Assembly (NCBI RefSeq): GCF_900104625.1
Contig: NZ_FNVZ01000005.1
Coordinates: 1,605,485-1,669,484 of the forward strand
Direction of reading: 5' to 3'
Length of the DNA: 64,000 nt
Source: Leptotrichia massiliensis
Lineage (GTDB): Bacteria; Fusobacteriota; Fusobacteriia; Fusobacteriales; Leptotrichiaceae
Below are positions 40,406-49,966 of this stretch, piece after piece. Under the pieces are notes generated by a model. It worked only from the letters and a program-made list of their open reading frames with translations. It was not told the origin of the DNA and did no database searches. Within the stretch, counting starts at the first letter, position 1, and each line of letters begins with the position of its first letter. Made by a program: the position numbers and the translations under genes.

Positions 40406-41284
40406 TTATTTTTTATTTTTCTCTTTTTGCCACATATATTCCCCAATTCCTAAAGCAAAAATTAAAAACAATTTATTTTTATTTTCTTTAAATATTTTTC
40501 CAAATTTATATCCTGCTGCCCTGCAAAATTTGTAATAAACAGCATTATTTAGAATTTTCTGCTTAAAAGATAAATTCTGAGAATTGATTTCGTTATGATA
40601 AAGTGCCTGTCCTTTCGGATTTCGTAGCAATAAATTATTGTATTTTGCTGTCAATCCATCTTCCTGATATTCCTTTATCTCAATTTTTTCATTCACATAA
40701 ACCATTTTATACTTTTCACAAATTCTATTGTAGACAACAGCTTCTGTAATAAATTTTTCATCGTCAAAAACTGGAAATTTATATTTTTTTATAATTTCAG
40801 TCCGAAACATAAGCCCTTTATCGCCCTTAACTCCGTATTTATTGTAAATATCAAACTGTGTTGAAACCATCTCTTCTTCTGGAAAACTAGAGCCTATAAC
40901 TTCTCCATCTGGATAAGTTGACAAATACCCCATTCCCGCAATATTATTATTTTTTTCATATTTTTTCCAATATTTCAAAATAGTTTCAAGACCATTTTCA
41001 ACATATTCATCATCAGAATCAAGGCATATAAAAAGCTCTCCATTTGCTTTATCAGTTGCAAAATTATACGCCCGCTGTTTACCTCCGTTTTCCTTAAAAT
41101 AATACTTTATATCCAGCTTTTTTTCACTCAAAAATTCTTCTACCTTCTCTTTAGTTCCATCAGCAGAGCCATCATCTACAATAAGCCACTCAAAATCCTT
41201 GTAGGTTTGCTTTTGAAGTGATTTATACAATTTTTCAAGTAGTTCCTTTCGATTAAAAGTTGGTGTGAAAATCGTAAATTTCAT
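40406..41284 (-). CDS. Family 2 glycosyltransferase (WaaV/LgtF-like)
   Basis: This is a 292-residue GT-A glycosyltransferase. The N-terminus FTIFTPTFNRKELLEKLYKSL matches GT2 start motifs, EWLIVDDGSADGTKEKV (about 33-49) is the nucleotide-binding strand, and the metal-binding DSDDEYVENG (about 94-103) is present. The C-terminal helix ends KKLFLIFALGIGEYMW and may associate with membrane. Next to the flippase gene, it belongs to a second glycan cluster fragment. Donor sugar unknown. AAGGGG precedes the start. Confidence 0.9.
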   Translation of the reverse strand: MKFTIFTPTFNRKELLEKLYKSLQKQTYKDFEWLIVDDGSADGTKEKVEEFLSEKKLDIKYYFKENGGKQRAYNFATDKANGELFICLDSDDEYVENGLETILKYWKKYEKNNNIAGMGYLSTYPDGEVIGSSFPEEEMVSTQFDIYNKYGVKGDKGLMFRTEIIKKYKFPVFDDEKFITEAVVYNRICEKYKMVYVNEKIEIKEYQEDGLTAKYNNLLLRNPKGQALYHNEINSQNLSFKQKILNNAVYYKFCRAAGYKFGKIFKENKNKLFLIFALGIGEYMWQKEKNKK

Positions 41285-41319
41285 TTTTTATTTCCCCTTA
41301 TTTTCCAAAGCTTTAAAAT

Positions 41320-42780
41320 TTAACGTTTTATAATTTTTCCTTTTATTCCATTTACAAGATTTGCAATTTTAGCGTAAACTTCACTATTTACAAGCAATTT
41401 TGTCACTATCGCCAAATAAACTATTTTCAAGCCAAATTTCATCCATGAAAGCTGATCATTTGACAAATAGAATATCACAGGATTTACAATAATTATGAAA
41501 TATAAAAATAATTTTTTATAATTAAACGAAATCTTGTATTTTTTTCTTATAATCATCATTTCCATTATTGCTCTAAATAAAAAAGCAAGTAATGTTGTCC
41601 ACGCCGCAATAATAGGCCCAATTTCTGGAAATTTCGGTATAAAAATTATATTTCCAACTAAATTAAATATCATTGCAAACATTGTAAAATAAAAAATGTA
41701 TATGCTATCTTCGTGAAAATGAAAAAAATAATCAAGGCAAAATAGTGCCTGAACGACAATTCCAGCTAGAATTAAAGGCATATAATTTATCGCCTGATAA
41801 TAACTTTTTGGAAATATCAATTTTATCCCTTCTGGAGCAAACAACTGTGCAATTACACAGGCAAAGGAAATAATTGCAATAAAGTTTTCCACACTTCGTG
41901 TTATTTTTGGATTTGTCCTATCCTCCTTCATCGCCTCATAAAACTCTGGCGTCCAGCTGTTTACAAAAGAACCTGTAACAACCGACAAAACCCTTCCTCC
42001 AGTAAATGCAAGTGTATATCCCCCAACTACCGCAAGAGAAACAAATTTTGCCAAAACAAGCCTATCACTCAAATTCACAACCTGATCCGTAAGTTCAATA
42101 AAGATTAGTGGCAATCCATTTCTTAGCGAATATTTCACATAATCAAAGTTCAACTTAAATCTAAATTTTCCAAAATAATCCTTAAAATAGAACAGAAATA
42201 CTATAATCAGCGCAATTAAATTTGCAAACTGGTTTCCAAAAACTCCCCATTTTAAGTATTTTATAAAGTAAATTGCCAGAATATAAGTTGTAAAAAGGCT
42301 TACAACACTCCCTATCGCAACCTTCATATACATTCTCTTCATTCTAAACAAAGTTGTCGAAAGATTGTTAAAAGCGTTCGTTGTGGCAATTAAGACGCTG
42401 ACAATTATCAAAGGATAGTAATTTACCTTGCTTAAATCAACTATATATGAAAATAGTTTTTGGGCTACAGGTGTAAATAAAAAAATATAAGTAAGTATAT
42501 TAAAAACTACTATAATCAAAGTTGAAGAAAACATATAACTTCCAAATTCATCTTCACTTTCCTTCAAATCTACATATTTCTTCATCTGAGCATTATAAAG
42601 CCCCAGCCCTAGAATTACAGTAAATAATGAAGTAATCGGAGCCAATGTTCCCACAATCCCAAATTCTTCCTGTGTCAATAACCTCGTTATTATCGGCAAA
42701 AATATAAACGACCCCATCTTTGTAACCAAATTCATAAGAGAATAAACCATCGTTCCCTTCAATAAATTCTTATTATCCAT
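41320..42780 (-). CDS. Wzx-like oligosaccharide flippase (MOP superfamily)
   Basis: This 486-residue inner-membrane protein has about fourteen TM helices. The N-terminus KGTMVYSLMNLVTKMGSFIFLPIITRLLTQEEFGIVG is the classic Polysacc_synt start motif of lipid-linked oligosaccharide flippases. It would flip undecaprenyl-pyrophosphate glycan units to the periplasm for the polymerase. It lies upstream of a GT2 gene (36-base gap). A Wzy-like polymerase is at 7740-9134, so the Wzx and Wzy parts sit in separate blocks. The ribosome site is GGAGAG. Confidence 0.92.
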   Translation of the reverse strand: MDNKNLLKGTMVYSLMNLVTKMGSFIFLPIITRLLTQEEFGIVGTLAPITSLFTVILGLGLYNAQMKKYVDLKESEDEFGSYMFSSTLIIVVFNILTYIFLFTPVAQKLFSYIVDLSKVNYYPLIIVSVLIATTNAFNNLSTTLFRMKRMYMKVAIGSVVSLFTTYILAIYFIKYLKWGVFGNQFANLIALIIVFLFYFKDYFGKFRFKLNFDYVKYSLRNGLPLIFIELTDQVVNLSDRLVLAKFVSLAVVGGYTLAFTGGRVLSVVTGSFVNSWTPEFYEAMKEDRTNPKITRSVENFIAIISFACVIAQLFAPEGIKLIFPKSYYQAINYMPLILAGIVVQALFCLDYFFHFHEDSIYIFYFTMFAMIFNLVGNIIFIPKFPEIGPIIAAWTTLLAFLFRAIMEMMIIRKKYKISFNYKKLFLYFIIIVNPVIFYLSNDQLSWMKFGLKIVYLAIVTKLLVNSEVYAKIANLVNGIKGKIIKR

Positions 42781-42999
42781 CTCTCTCCATTTCCAAAACT
42801 TTTCATAAACCTTACTTAATTTAAACTAATTTTTAAACATATAGTTTTTAACAACATTTTATCTCTATAAGTATTCAGACAAATAATTTTTTTTATCTTG
42901 ATTTTTATATTTTGTTATTTTTAGATAATTTGAATTAATATTTTTTCTTCTTAAATCATTATTTTCTCTTTAACAAAATTTCACTTGTTTTTTGTTTTA

Positions 43000-43255
43000 C
43001 TTAAAATTAACTATTATAATTAAACTAAAGACTGTCGTGATTTTTTTGGAATAAAATTGATTGTTTGAGCTTTTTTGAAACTTTTAAGTTACAATCAATT
43101 TATAGAGTTGATAATAACTGTTATTAAAAAGCGAGTTTCAATTTTATTTCAAAAAAATGCTTAGACAAGCTGGGATTGTAAAGGGGATAGCGACTGATCC
43201 CCTTTACGTTTAAAAAAAGAAAAAAATATAGAAAAAACAGCAATTAATCAAAAAA
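43000..43255 (+). repeat. Double-hairpin repeat, solo copy C
   Basis: A single half of the composite lies in the 42781-43332 gap. The conserved entry GTCGTGATTTTTTTGG leads into P1 arms TTTTTTTGGAATAAAATTGA (43041-43060) and TCAATTTTATTTCAAAAAAA (43138-43157), with GAGC and GCGAG flanking the inner stem, then TTAGACAAGC and P3 at 43179-43206 (stem TAAAGGGGAT, loop AGCGACTG), and the A-rich tail to ATTAATCA. No gene is seen in the gap. Confidence 0.85.
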
Positions 43256-43332
43256 ATTTAGAATTTTTAAAAATTATTTATCTGTATATTTAAGAAACAA
43301 TTTTGTTATTAATAAAAAAATTAAATATGTTG

Positions 43333-44313
43333 CTATCTTAATCCTATTAAATCGTGTACCCGTATCAAGCCTACAACATTTCCACTTTCTACGACTGGTA
43401 ATACATTAATCTGGCTTTTTCTATTTTCCATCAGATGAAGCGCATCAAGAGCCATCGCATCCTTTTCAATCGTTACGGGTGTAGAAATCATAATATCAGA
43501 AGCCACATAATCAAAAAATTTCTCCTTATGCTCCAATGCACGCCGAATATCTCCTTCTGTTATAATTCCAAGCAGTTTGCCATTTTCAAGTCCTGTGTCC
43601 GAAATACACACAGCTCCTAATTTTTTCTTTGTAAGAAGCATTAATACATTCTCAATTTTCTCATCTTCTTTTACAACTGGCAATTCTTCTCCAATGTGCA
43701 TTAAATCTGAAACGTGTAATAATAGCCGTTTTCCAAGGCTTCCTCCCGGGTGGTATCTGGCAAAGTCGTTTTCTGTAAAATTCTTTAATTTCATAAGGCA
43801 TACGGCTAGAGCGTCCCCAGTTACAAGTGTCGCTGTAGTCGAACTCATCGGAGCTTGCCCCAGCGGACACGCTTCCTTTTCTACTCCCACATTTATCGTA
43901 AGTTCCGCATATTTTCCCAATGTAGAATTAGGATTTCCAGTAAATGCAACAATTTTTCCTCCAATTTTTTTTATTGGTGCTAAAATGCTTAATACTTCGT
44001 CAGAATTTCCACTGTTTGAAATGGCAATTACTACATCTCCATCACTGATCATTCCCAAATCACCATGAAGTGCTTCTGCTGAATTTATAAATACCGATGT
44101 TGTACCAGTTGAGGCAAGTGTCGCTGTAATTTTTTTACCAATTATTCCTGACTTTCCAATCCCTGTTACAACAACTTTATTGTTGTTTTTCAATTCTAAA
44201 ATCATTCGGACTAATTTTTGAAAATCATCTCCTAGCTTGCTTTTTAATTTTTCCAGTTCTGCAATTTCAATATCAAATACATTTTTAGCTTCCTTTAAAA
44301 TATCTATTTCCAT
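43333..44313 (-). CDS. kdsD: Arabinose-5-phosphate isomerase (KdsD/KpsF)
   Basis: KdsD converts ribulose 5-phosphate to arabinose 5-phosphate, the first committed step to Kdo. The 326-residue protein has an N-terminal SIS domain (VVVTGIGKSGIIGKKITATLASTGT, about 47-71; NSGNSDEVLSILAPIKKIG, about 101-119; ACPLGQAPMSSTTATLVTGDALAV) and two CBS domains (about 205-326). All are typical. It supports an LPS-type outer membrane. It appears monocistronic and on the minus strand, divergent from hisS. The start has GGGAG. Confidence 0.95.
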   Translation of the reverse strand: MEIDILKEAKNVFDIEIAELEKLKSKLGDDFQKLVRMILELKNNNKVVVTGIGKSGIIGKKITATLASTGTTSVFINSAEALHGDLGMISDGDVVIAISNSGNSDEVLSILAPIKKIGGKIVAFTGNPNSTLGKYAELTINVGVEKEACPLGQAPMSSTTATLVTGDALAVCLMKLKNFTENDFARYHPGGSLGKRLLLHVSDLMHIGEELPVVKEDEKIENVLMLLTKKKLGAVCISDTGLENGKLLGIITEGDIRRALEHKEKFFDYVASDIMISTPVTIEKDAMALDALHLMENRKSQINVLPVVESGNVVGLIRVHDLIGLR

Positions 44314-44463
44314 TTTTAGTTCTGCTCCCTTTTTTCAATCAATTTTATTTATTATTCCGCCTTATTCTTCTCAATCAAAAGTATAACATAATTTATTTAT
44401 TTTATCAAAAAGAATATTCATAAAATATTATTTGAATGCTTAAAGATAAATTCAAAATAAATG

Positions 44464-44493
44464 TTGATAATAACTTACATTTTTTGATATAAT
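44464..44493 (+). promoter_or_regulatory. Promoter of the hisS operon
   Basis: TTGATA (44464-44469), 18-base spacer, TATAAT (44488-44493), 57 bases ahead of the hisS ATG. Confidence 0.75.
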
Positions 44494-44550
44494 ATGAGAA
44501 GATAAATTTTTAATTGCTAAAATTGTATGTGATGAAAGGACAAATTAAGA

Positions 44551-45804
44551 ATGATTAATGTTTTAAAGGGAATGAAAGATAGATATTCTGACGATGTAAA
44601 AAAATATGACTTAATTGTTGATACAGCAAAAAATGTATTTGAAAAATATGGATTTGAACGAATTATAACGCCTATTCTGGAAGAAACTGAGCTTTTTAGA
44701 CGTGGTGTTGGGGATGAAACAGATGTTGTTTCAAAGGAAATGTACGAATTTGTAGATAAAGGTAATAGAAATGTTACGATGCGTCCAGAAGGTACTGCTG
44801 GAGTCGTGCGTGCCTATTTGGAAGCTGGTTTCCACAAATCCTCTCCGATTGTAAAATGGTTTTATCATGGTCCAATGTACCGTTACGAAGCCCCACAAAA
44901 AGGAAGATTTAGGGAATTTCACCAAATGGGTATAGAAATGTTCGGAGTCCGTTCTGCTTATCTTGATGCAGAAATTATTCGAATGGGATGTGAATTTCTT
45001 GAAAAACTTGGAATTACTGGACTGACTGTGGAAATAAACAGTCTTGGAAATATTGATTCAAGAAAAAAATACATTGATGATTTAAAAGCATTTATGGAAA
45101 AAAGACTGGATAAACTTAGTGACGACTCAAAACGAAGATATGCAACAAATCCACTAAGAGCATTAGATTCAAAGGATAAGGGTGATCAGGAACAATTTAT
45201 CAACGCTCCAAAATTATACGACTATCTTGACGAAGAAAGCAAAAATTATTTTGAAGATGCAAAAAAATATCTTGAATTAATGAATATTAATTATATAGTG
45301 AATGACAAGCTGGTGCGTGGACTTGACTATTACTCAGATACAGTCTTTGAAATAAAATCTGACAAATTAGGCTCACAGGCAACTGTGCTGGCTGGAGGAC
45401 GTTACGACAGACTCCTTGAGATACTTGGAAATGCAAAAGTGCCAGGAATAGGTTTTGCCGCTGGAATGGAAAGAATTGCAATGCTTATGGATGAAAATTT
45501 GATTGCAAAAAAAGAAAACAAAATTTACGTTATTTATTTTGATGAAACAAAAGAATATTTTGTAAAAATAGTAGAAGAACTACGAAAAAATGGAATAAAA
45601 GTCAACTTTGACTACAATCCAAAAAGTTTTGGAGCCCAAATGAAAAAAGCGAATAAAGAAAATTCAGAATTTGTAATAATTTTAGGTGAAGATGAACAAA
45701 ATGAAAATGTAGTTACTATGAAGAAATTTAGTACTGGAGAACAGGAAAAATACAGTTTTGAGCAAGTTTTGAAACATTTTGAAAGAAAAAGTCTTGAAAA
45801 ATAG
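44551..45804 (+). CDS. hisS: Histidyl-tRNA synthetase
   Basis: HisS charges tRNA-His. The 417-residue class II enzyme has motif 1 (GFERIITPILEETELF), motif 2 with YRYEAPQKGRFREFHQMGIE (about 109-128), the HisA loop LVRGLDYYSDTVFEI (about 256-270), motif 3 GIGFAAGMERIAML and the C-terminal anticodon-binding domain. All are intact. The stop codon runs into a seven-G tract that is the ribosome site of the next gene. hisS and aspS are usually adjacent in low-GC bacteria; here a DUF554 gene lies between them. Confidence 0.98.
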   Translation: MINVLKGMKDRYSDDVKKYDLIVDTAKNVFEKYGFERIITPILEETELFRRGVGDETDVVSKEMYEFVDKGNRNVTMRPEGTAGVVRAYLEAGFHKSSPIVKWFYHGPMYRYEAPQKGRFREFHQMGIEMFGVRSAYLDAEIIRMGCEFLEKLGITGLTVEINSLGNIDSRKKYIDDLKAFMEKRLDKLSDDSKRRYATNPLRALDSKDKGDQEQFINAPKLYDYLDEESKNYFEDAKKYLELMNINYIVNDKLVRGLDYYSDTVFEIKSDKLGSQATVLAGGRYDRLLEILGNAKVPGIGFAAGMERIAMLMDENLIAKKENKIYVIYFDETKEYFVKIVEELRKNGIKVNFDYNPKSFGAQMKKANKENSEFVIILGEDEQNENVVTMKKFSTGEQEKYSFEQVLKHFERKSLEK

Positions 45805-45812
45805 GGGGGGCT

Positions 45813-46511
45813 ATGGGAAATTTTATAAATTTTTTAGCTATTATTTTGGGTAGTTTGATAGGATTTTTCGTAGGCCATAAATTTAAAAATGAAATGAAAG
45901 ATCTTATAATGGAGTGTGCTGGACTATTTATAATAGTTGCTGGTTTGAAAAGCACGATAAATTCAAATCGAGATATTATTGTTTTAATTTATCTGATTAT
46001 CGGTTCGATAATTGGACAAATCATAGATATTGATTTAAAATTAAAAAATTTGGGATTATTTTTGGAAAAAAAACTTAATTTTGCTATCAAAAATCCAGAA
46101 ACTAATGATTCTGAAAAAAGTTTTGCAAAAGGCTTTTCAACTGCTACAATTTTATTTTGTACAGGAGCAATGGCAATTGTAGGAGCAATAAACAGCGGAC
46201 TTACAGGTGACGATACAACGTTAAAGATAAAAGCAATTTTAGATGGAGTAATTTCCATCGTTATAACATCTCTATATGGAATAGGCGTTATGTTTTCAGC
46301 TGTTTCAGTTTTTATTTACCAAGGATTTTTCTATCTTTTTGCTAATTATCTAAAACCATATTTAACTGAAAAAACAATTTCAGATATAAATTTTCTTGGT
46401 GGAATAATGGTTATGGCAATCGGAGTAAATTTATTATTAAAAAAAGAAATAAAAATTGCAAATATGTTACCGGCATTATTTATACCAATTATTTTAGAGA
46501 TTTTTATATAA
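45813..46511 (+). CDS. DUF554 family membrane protein (YqgA-like)
   Basis: This 232-residue inner-membrane protein has about seven hydrophobic helices. The N-terminus NFINFLAIILGSLIGFFVGHKF, the mid motif GFSTATILFCTGAMAIVGAINSGLTGD (about 108-134) and KAILDGVISIV match DUF554/YqgA proteins, whose function is unknown. It begins nine bases after the hisS stop, and its ribosome site is a run of seven G (45804-45810) that includes the hisS stop base. Inserted between hisS and aspS, it is co-transcribed with them. Confidence 0.9.
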   Translation: MGNFINFLAIILGSLIGFFVGHKFKNEMKDLIMECAGLFIIVAGLKSTINSNRDIIVLIYLIIGSIIGQIIDIDLKLKNLGLFLEKKLNFAIKNPETNDSEKSFAKGFSTATILFCTGAMAIVGAINSGLTGDDTTLKIKAILDGVISIVITSLYGIGVMFSAVSVFIYQGFFYLFANYLKPYLTEKTISDINFLGGIMVMAIGVNLLLKKEIKIANMLPALFIPIILEIFI

Positions 46512-46551
46512 ATAAATTAAAAGAAATTTGAATATAAAGAAAGGAAATAAA

Positions 46552-48333
46552 ATGTACAGAAATTATAAATTAAATGAATTAAGAATGGAAAACGTCGGAG
46601 AAGAAGTTATTTTATCTGGATGGGTTTCAAAAGTTAGGGATCTGGGGCATTTCACATTCATTGACTTGCGAGATAGATATGGAATTACTCAAATTTTAGT
46701 GAATGAAGAAGTTTCAGGAAAAGAGCTTTTTGAGGAAGCTAGAAAATTAAAAAATGAGTGGGTTATAAAAGTTGCTGGAAAAGTAACTGAAAGAAGCAGC
46801 AAAAATAAAAATATTCCTACTGGAGATATTGAAGTTGAAGCAAAAAACATTGAGATTTTGAGCCGCTCTAAGCAATTACCGTTTGAAATTGATGAAACAG
46901 GAAATCTTAATGAAAATATGCGTCTAACTTACAGATACCTCGATATAAGACGTACAAAAATGTTAAATAACATTATAAAAAGAAACGATATGCTGTTTTC
47001 AATTAGAAAATTTATGAATGATAACGGATTTTTAGACATTGACACTCCTATTCTAGCAAAAGCTACTCCCGAAGGAGCGAGAGATTTTGTTGTTCCAAGC
47101 CGAATAAACAAAGGTGACTTTTACGCTTTGCCACAATCTCCACAATTATTTAAGCAAATCCTTATGGTATCAGGTGTTGATAAATATTACCAGCTTGCAA
47201 AATGTTTTAGAGATGAGGATTTAAGAGCAGACAGACAGCCTGAATTTACACAATTAGATTTAGAAATGTCGTTTATTGAACAGGAAGATATTTTGAATGT
47301 AACAGAAGCACTTGCAAAACAAGTATTTAAAGATGTTACAGGCATTGAAATTACCGAAAATTTTGAAAGAATGAGTTATGATGATGCAATGAATTTTTAT
47401 GGTTCAGATAAGCCTGATTTAAGATTTGACATGAAATTGATTGATTTATCCAAAGAAACACAAAATTGTGGATTTGGAGTATTTGAAAATGCAGTAAAAG
47501 ATGGTGGAAATGTAAAAGCGATTGTTGCTCCAAATGCTGAAAAATTTTCAAGAAAATACATCAAAGATTTAGAAGACTTTGTAAAAATATATTTTAAAGC
47601 AAAAGGACTGGCTTATATCAAAATCAATGAAAATGGTGAAATTAATTCTCCAATTGCCAAATTTTTTACTGAAGAAAAATTAACTGAAATTACTCAAAAA
47701 TTAGGAATTAAAAATAACGAAATTGCTTTAATATTAGCTGATAAATATAAAATTGTTCATGATGGGCTGGGAGCATTAAGGCTAAAACTTGGAGAAGAAC
47801 TGGAATTAATTAACAAAGATTCTTTCAAATTCCTATGGGTAATTGACTTCCCAATGTTCGAATGGAGCGAAGAGGAAAATAGATATAAGGCTCAACATCA
47901 TCCATTTACTTCAATAAAACAGGAAGATAGAAAATATCTTGATTCAAATGAACTTGATAAAATAAAGACAGATTCCTACGATATGGTTCTAAACGGTTAT
48001 GAAATCGGTGGTGGAAGTATTAGAATTCACGAAGAGGAATTACAGGAAAAAGTATTTGAAAAATTAGGGCTTAGCAAAGAAGAACAGCAGGAAAAATTTG
48101 GCTTCTTTCTGGAAGTACTAAAATACGGTGTACCGCCACACGGAGGACTTGCCTTCGGAATCGACAGATGGCTTATGGCAATGCTAAAAGAAAATTCAAT
48201 AAAAGAAGTAATCCCATTCCCTAAAACAAATAAAGGACAGGATTTAATGACTGGAGCTCCTGCTGAAATTGAAGAAAATGTACTTGCAGATGATTTAAGA
48301 TTGAAATTATTAGAAAATGAAAAAGAAGATTAA
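46552..48333 (+). CDS. aspS: Aspartyl-tRNA synthetase (bacterial type)
   Basis: AspS charges tRNA-Asp. From ATG 46552 it is 593 residues; AAAGGAAA precedes this codon, so the start at 46528 is rejected. The N-terminal OB anticodon-binding domain (about 1-105), class II motif 2 [20 protein letters not shown] (about 210-229), the bacterial GAD insertion (about 300-415) and motif 3 [12 protein letters not shown] (near 530) are all present. The GAD domain marks the bacterial-type enzyme. Whether it also forms Asp-tRNA-Asn cannot be told here. Confidence 0.98.
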   Translation: MYRNYKLNELRMENVGEEVILSGWVSKVRDLGHFTFIDLRDRYGITQILVNEEVSGKELFEEARKLKNEWVIKVAGKVTERSSKNKNIPTGDIEVEAKNIEILSRSKQLPFEIDETGNLNENMRLTYRYLDIRRTKMLNNIIKRNDMLFSIRKFMNDNGFLDIDTPILAKATPEGARDFVVPSRINKGDFYALPQSPQLFKQILMVSGVDKYYQLAKCFRDEDLRADRQPEFTQLDLEMSFIEQEDILNVTEALAKQVFKDVTGIEITENFERMSYDDAMNFYGSDKPDLRFDMKLIDLSKETQNCGFGVFENAVKDGGNVKAIVAPNAEKFSRKYIKDLEDFVKIYFKAKGLAYIKINENGEINSPIAKFFTEEKLTEITQKLGIKNNEIALILADKYKIVHDGLGALRLKLGEELELINKDSFKFLWVIDFPMFEWSEEENRYKAQHHPFTSIKQEDRKYLDSNELDKIKTDSYDMVLNGYEIGGGSIRIHEEELQEKVFEKLGLSKEEQQEKFGFFLEVLKYGVPPHGGLAFGIDRWLMAMLKENSIKEVIPFPKTNKGQDLMTGAPAEIEENVLADDLRLKLLENEKED

Positions 48334-48386
48334 ATCGTACTACAAATAAACATAGATACTTAAACTCGAAAGGAGAATCCTACAAA

Positions 48387-48599
48387 ATGATTATAATATT
48401 TGGAACAAAAAATAAAATAAAAAATCTAGGTGTGGTAGGAAGTTATGAATGTTCTCGATGCCACAATGTATCAGATTTACAATTCATAAGCACACAACAA
48501 TGGTTTACGCTTTTTTGGATACCTGTGTTCCCAATAAGCAAGAAGCAGGAATTTATGCAATGTCCAATTTGTCACCAAGCCTATGAAATTCCTAAATAA
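48387..48599 (+). CDS. Small zinc-ribbon protein
   Basis: This 70-residue protein has two CxxC knuckles (CSRCHN about 22-27, CPICHQ about 59-64) and an intervening WFTLFWIPVFPISKK segment. This matches a widely distributed family of small zinc-ribbon proteins with a hydrophobic hairpin, function unknown. The start has AAAGGAGA. A terminator follows at 48626-48662. It may be co-transcribed with the hisS operon. Confidence 0.85.
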   Translation: MIIIFGTKNKIKNLGVVGSYECSRCHNVSDLQFISTQQWFTLFWIPVFPISKKQEFMQCPICHQAYEIPK

Positions 48600-48625
48600 C
48601 ATTATTTAATGAACATATTTATTCA

Positions 48626-48662
48626 AAAACTGTTTCAGTACTGTAAATGAAGCAGTTTTTTG
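48626..48662 (+). terminator. Terminator after the zinc-ribbon gene
   Basis: AAAACTGTTTCA pairs with TGAAGCAGTTTT and runs into T residues. Confidence 0.85.
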
Positions 48663-48812
48663 TTTACCCAAATATACATTTATTGATTAATTTTAGATGT
48701 ATTTTTAATAAAAATTTTTATTTTTTACCTAAAAAATAGAAAAATCAAAGAAAATATGATATAATATTATAGAGAAATTATAATAATAATAAAATCAAGG
48801 AGGAAATTTATT

Positions 48813-49217
48813 ATGAAAAAAAGTATGTTTGTATTGTTTATTATGTCTATGGTGGCTTTTGCAGGAGGTACAGAAATAAAAAAAGTACATACTAAAACTG
48901 CAAAATTAGAAAAAGATTCATATTGTAATATTCCGAAAGTGTATAGTGATTTTAAAAAAATTAATGAAAAAGATTACCGAGTTGATGTAGATTTTGAAAA
49001 ATGTGTATTTGATGGAGAAACTTATGAAAATGTAAAAGTTGGAGTCTTAATTCAAAATGTTGAAAAAACTGAAAAATATTTGAAAAAATACAAATATATG
49101 CATTTAAAAGCAGGTAAAAACCTAGTTTATAATTCAAATGATAACAGCTATTATTACAATGGTTCTTGGGCATTTAATAATGATAAAGCTTATCCAACAG
49201 TATTTGATGGTAAATAA
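48813..49217 (+). CDS. Secreted protein of unknown function
   Basis: I do not recognise this 134-residue protein. A signal peptide (MKKSMFVLFIMSMVAFAGG) is followed by a basic, beta-rich mature part of about 115 residues with two Cys (SYCNIP and EKCVFD) and a Tyr/Asn-rich end (YNSNDNSYYYNGSWAF). A TATAAT box lies at 48760-48765, AAGGAGG precedes the ATG and a terminator follows, so it is a stand-alone, well-expressed unit. Confidence 0.75.
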   Translation: MKKSMFVLFIMSMVAFAGGTEIKKVHTKTAKLEKDSYCNIPKVYSDFKKINEKDYRVDVDFEKCVFDGETYENVKVGVLIQNVEKTEKYLKKYKYMHLKAGKNLVYNSNDNSYYYNGSWAFNNDKAYPTVFDGK

Positions 49218-49235
49218 TTTATAGATAAATTTAGT

Positions 49236-49264
49236 ACGGCAGTTTTATTAACTTGCCGTTTTTA
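49236..49264 (+). terminator. Terminator after the secreted protein gene
   Basis: ACGGCAG pairs with CTTGCCGT around TTTTATTAA, then TTTTTA. Confidence 0.8.
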
Positions 49265-49561
49265 TAATTTCTGAGGTTAGATTTTACAGCAAAACTTCTT
49301 TAAAATCAAACTCAAAAGCTATGACTATTTTACACAAACCCTAAATTTACTATAATTTTTAGTAGTTCAATTTTAAATGGGTTGGAATATACTTAATAAA
49401 TTATTTTCATAACAAATGCATGAAAATTAGATTAAATTTTTAATACTCGCAAACATAGAAAAAATAGTTATTAAAAAAATTAACTAACGAAAAATTGAAA
49501 GAAGAACATAGATGAAGTTAATGCTCATATATGATTTGAATATCTTGAAAGAAGGGCTGAT
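49265..49561. other. Gene-free spacer
   Basis: I see no gene, tRNA or clear promoter in this stretch. Its tail (ACATAGAAAAAATAGTTATTAA, near 49452-49475) faintly recalls the A-rich end of the double-hairpin repeats, but no hairpin remains. Confidence 0.4.
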
Positions 49562-49966
49562 GTGAACCACATGAATAAAAAAAAAGAATGCGAAGAGCTA
49601 TGGGCAAAAAATAAATATTATGTGTTAAGCAAATCGCATAAAGTGTACTTGGAAATAAGAAATTATTTGAAAGAAAAAGAAATTGATATTGTATTTATTA
49701 ATGAAAGAATACAAAAAGTAAGGGATATGAAAGAAAGTAAAAAAGATTTTAGTAATGCAATTCTTCATTTATGGGGATATTTCAAAAAAAAGGCAACGAA
49801 GATCGAAAAACAAGGATTATTTAACATACTGGAAGAGTATATGGGAGGGAGAAATAATCAGAAATCGGTAATTAAATATATCAATACTTTACTAAAGAAA
49901 TATCCAAATAAATATTTACAAGAATCTACTTTATTAACAGGAGAAAAAGATGAGACTATGGCATGA
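49562..49966 (+). CDS. DUF1722 (YbgA-like) protein
   Basis: The 134-residue protein matches DUF1722/YbgA: an early YVLSKSHKVYLEIRNYL, mid SNAILHLWGYFKKKATKIEKQG (HLWGYFKK is the family's 'H..GYFK' core) and a late YINTLLKKYPNKYLQESTLL. The start is GTG 49562 with AAGGG five bases upstream; ATG 49571 is possible. YbgA lies beside the photolyase gene phr in E. coli, and here it overlaps a gene similar to pyrimidine-dimer glycosylases, so a role in UV-damage repair is suggested by context. The reaction is unknown. Confidence 0.88.
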   Translation: MNHMNKKKECEELWAKNKYYVLSKSHKVYLEIRNYLKEKEIDIVFINERIQKVRDMKESKKDFSNAILHLWGYFKKKATKIEKQGLFNILEEYMGGRNNQKSVIKYINTLLKKYPNKYLQESTLLTGEKDETMA

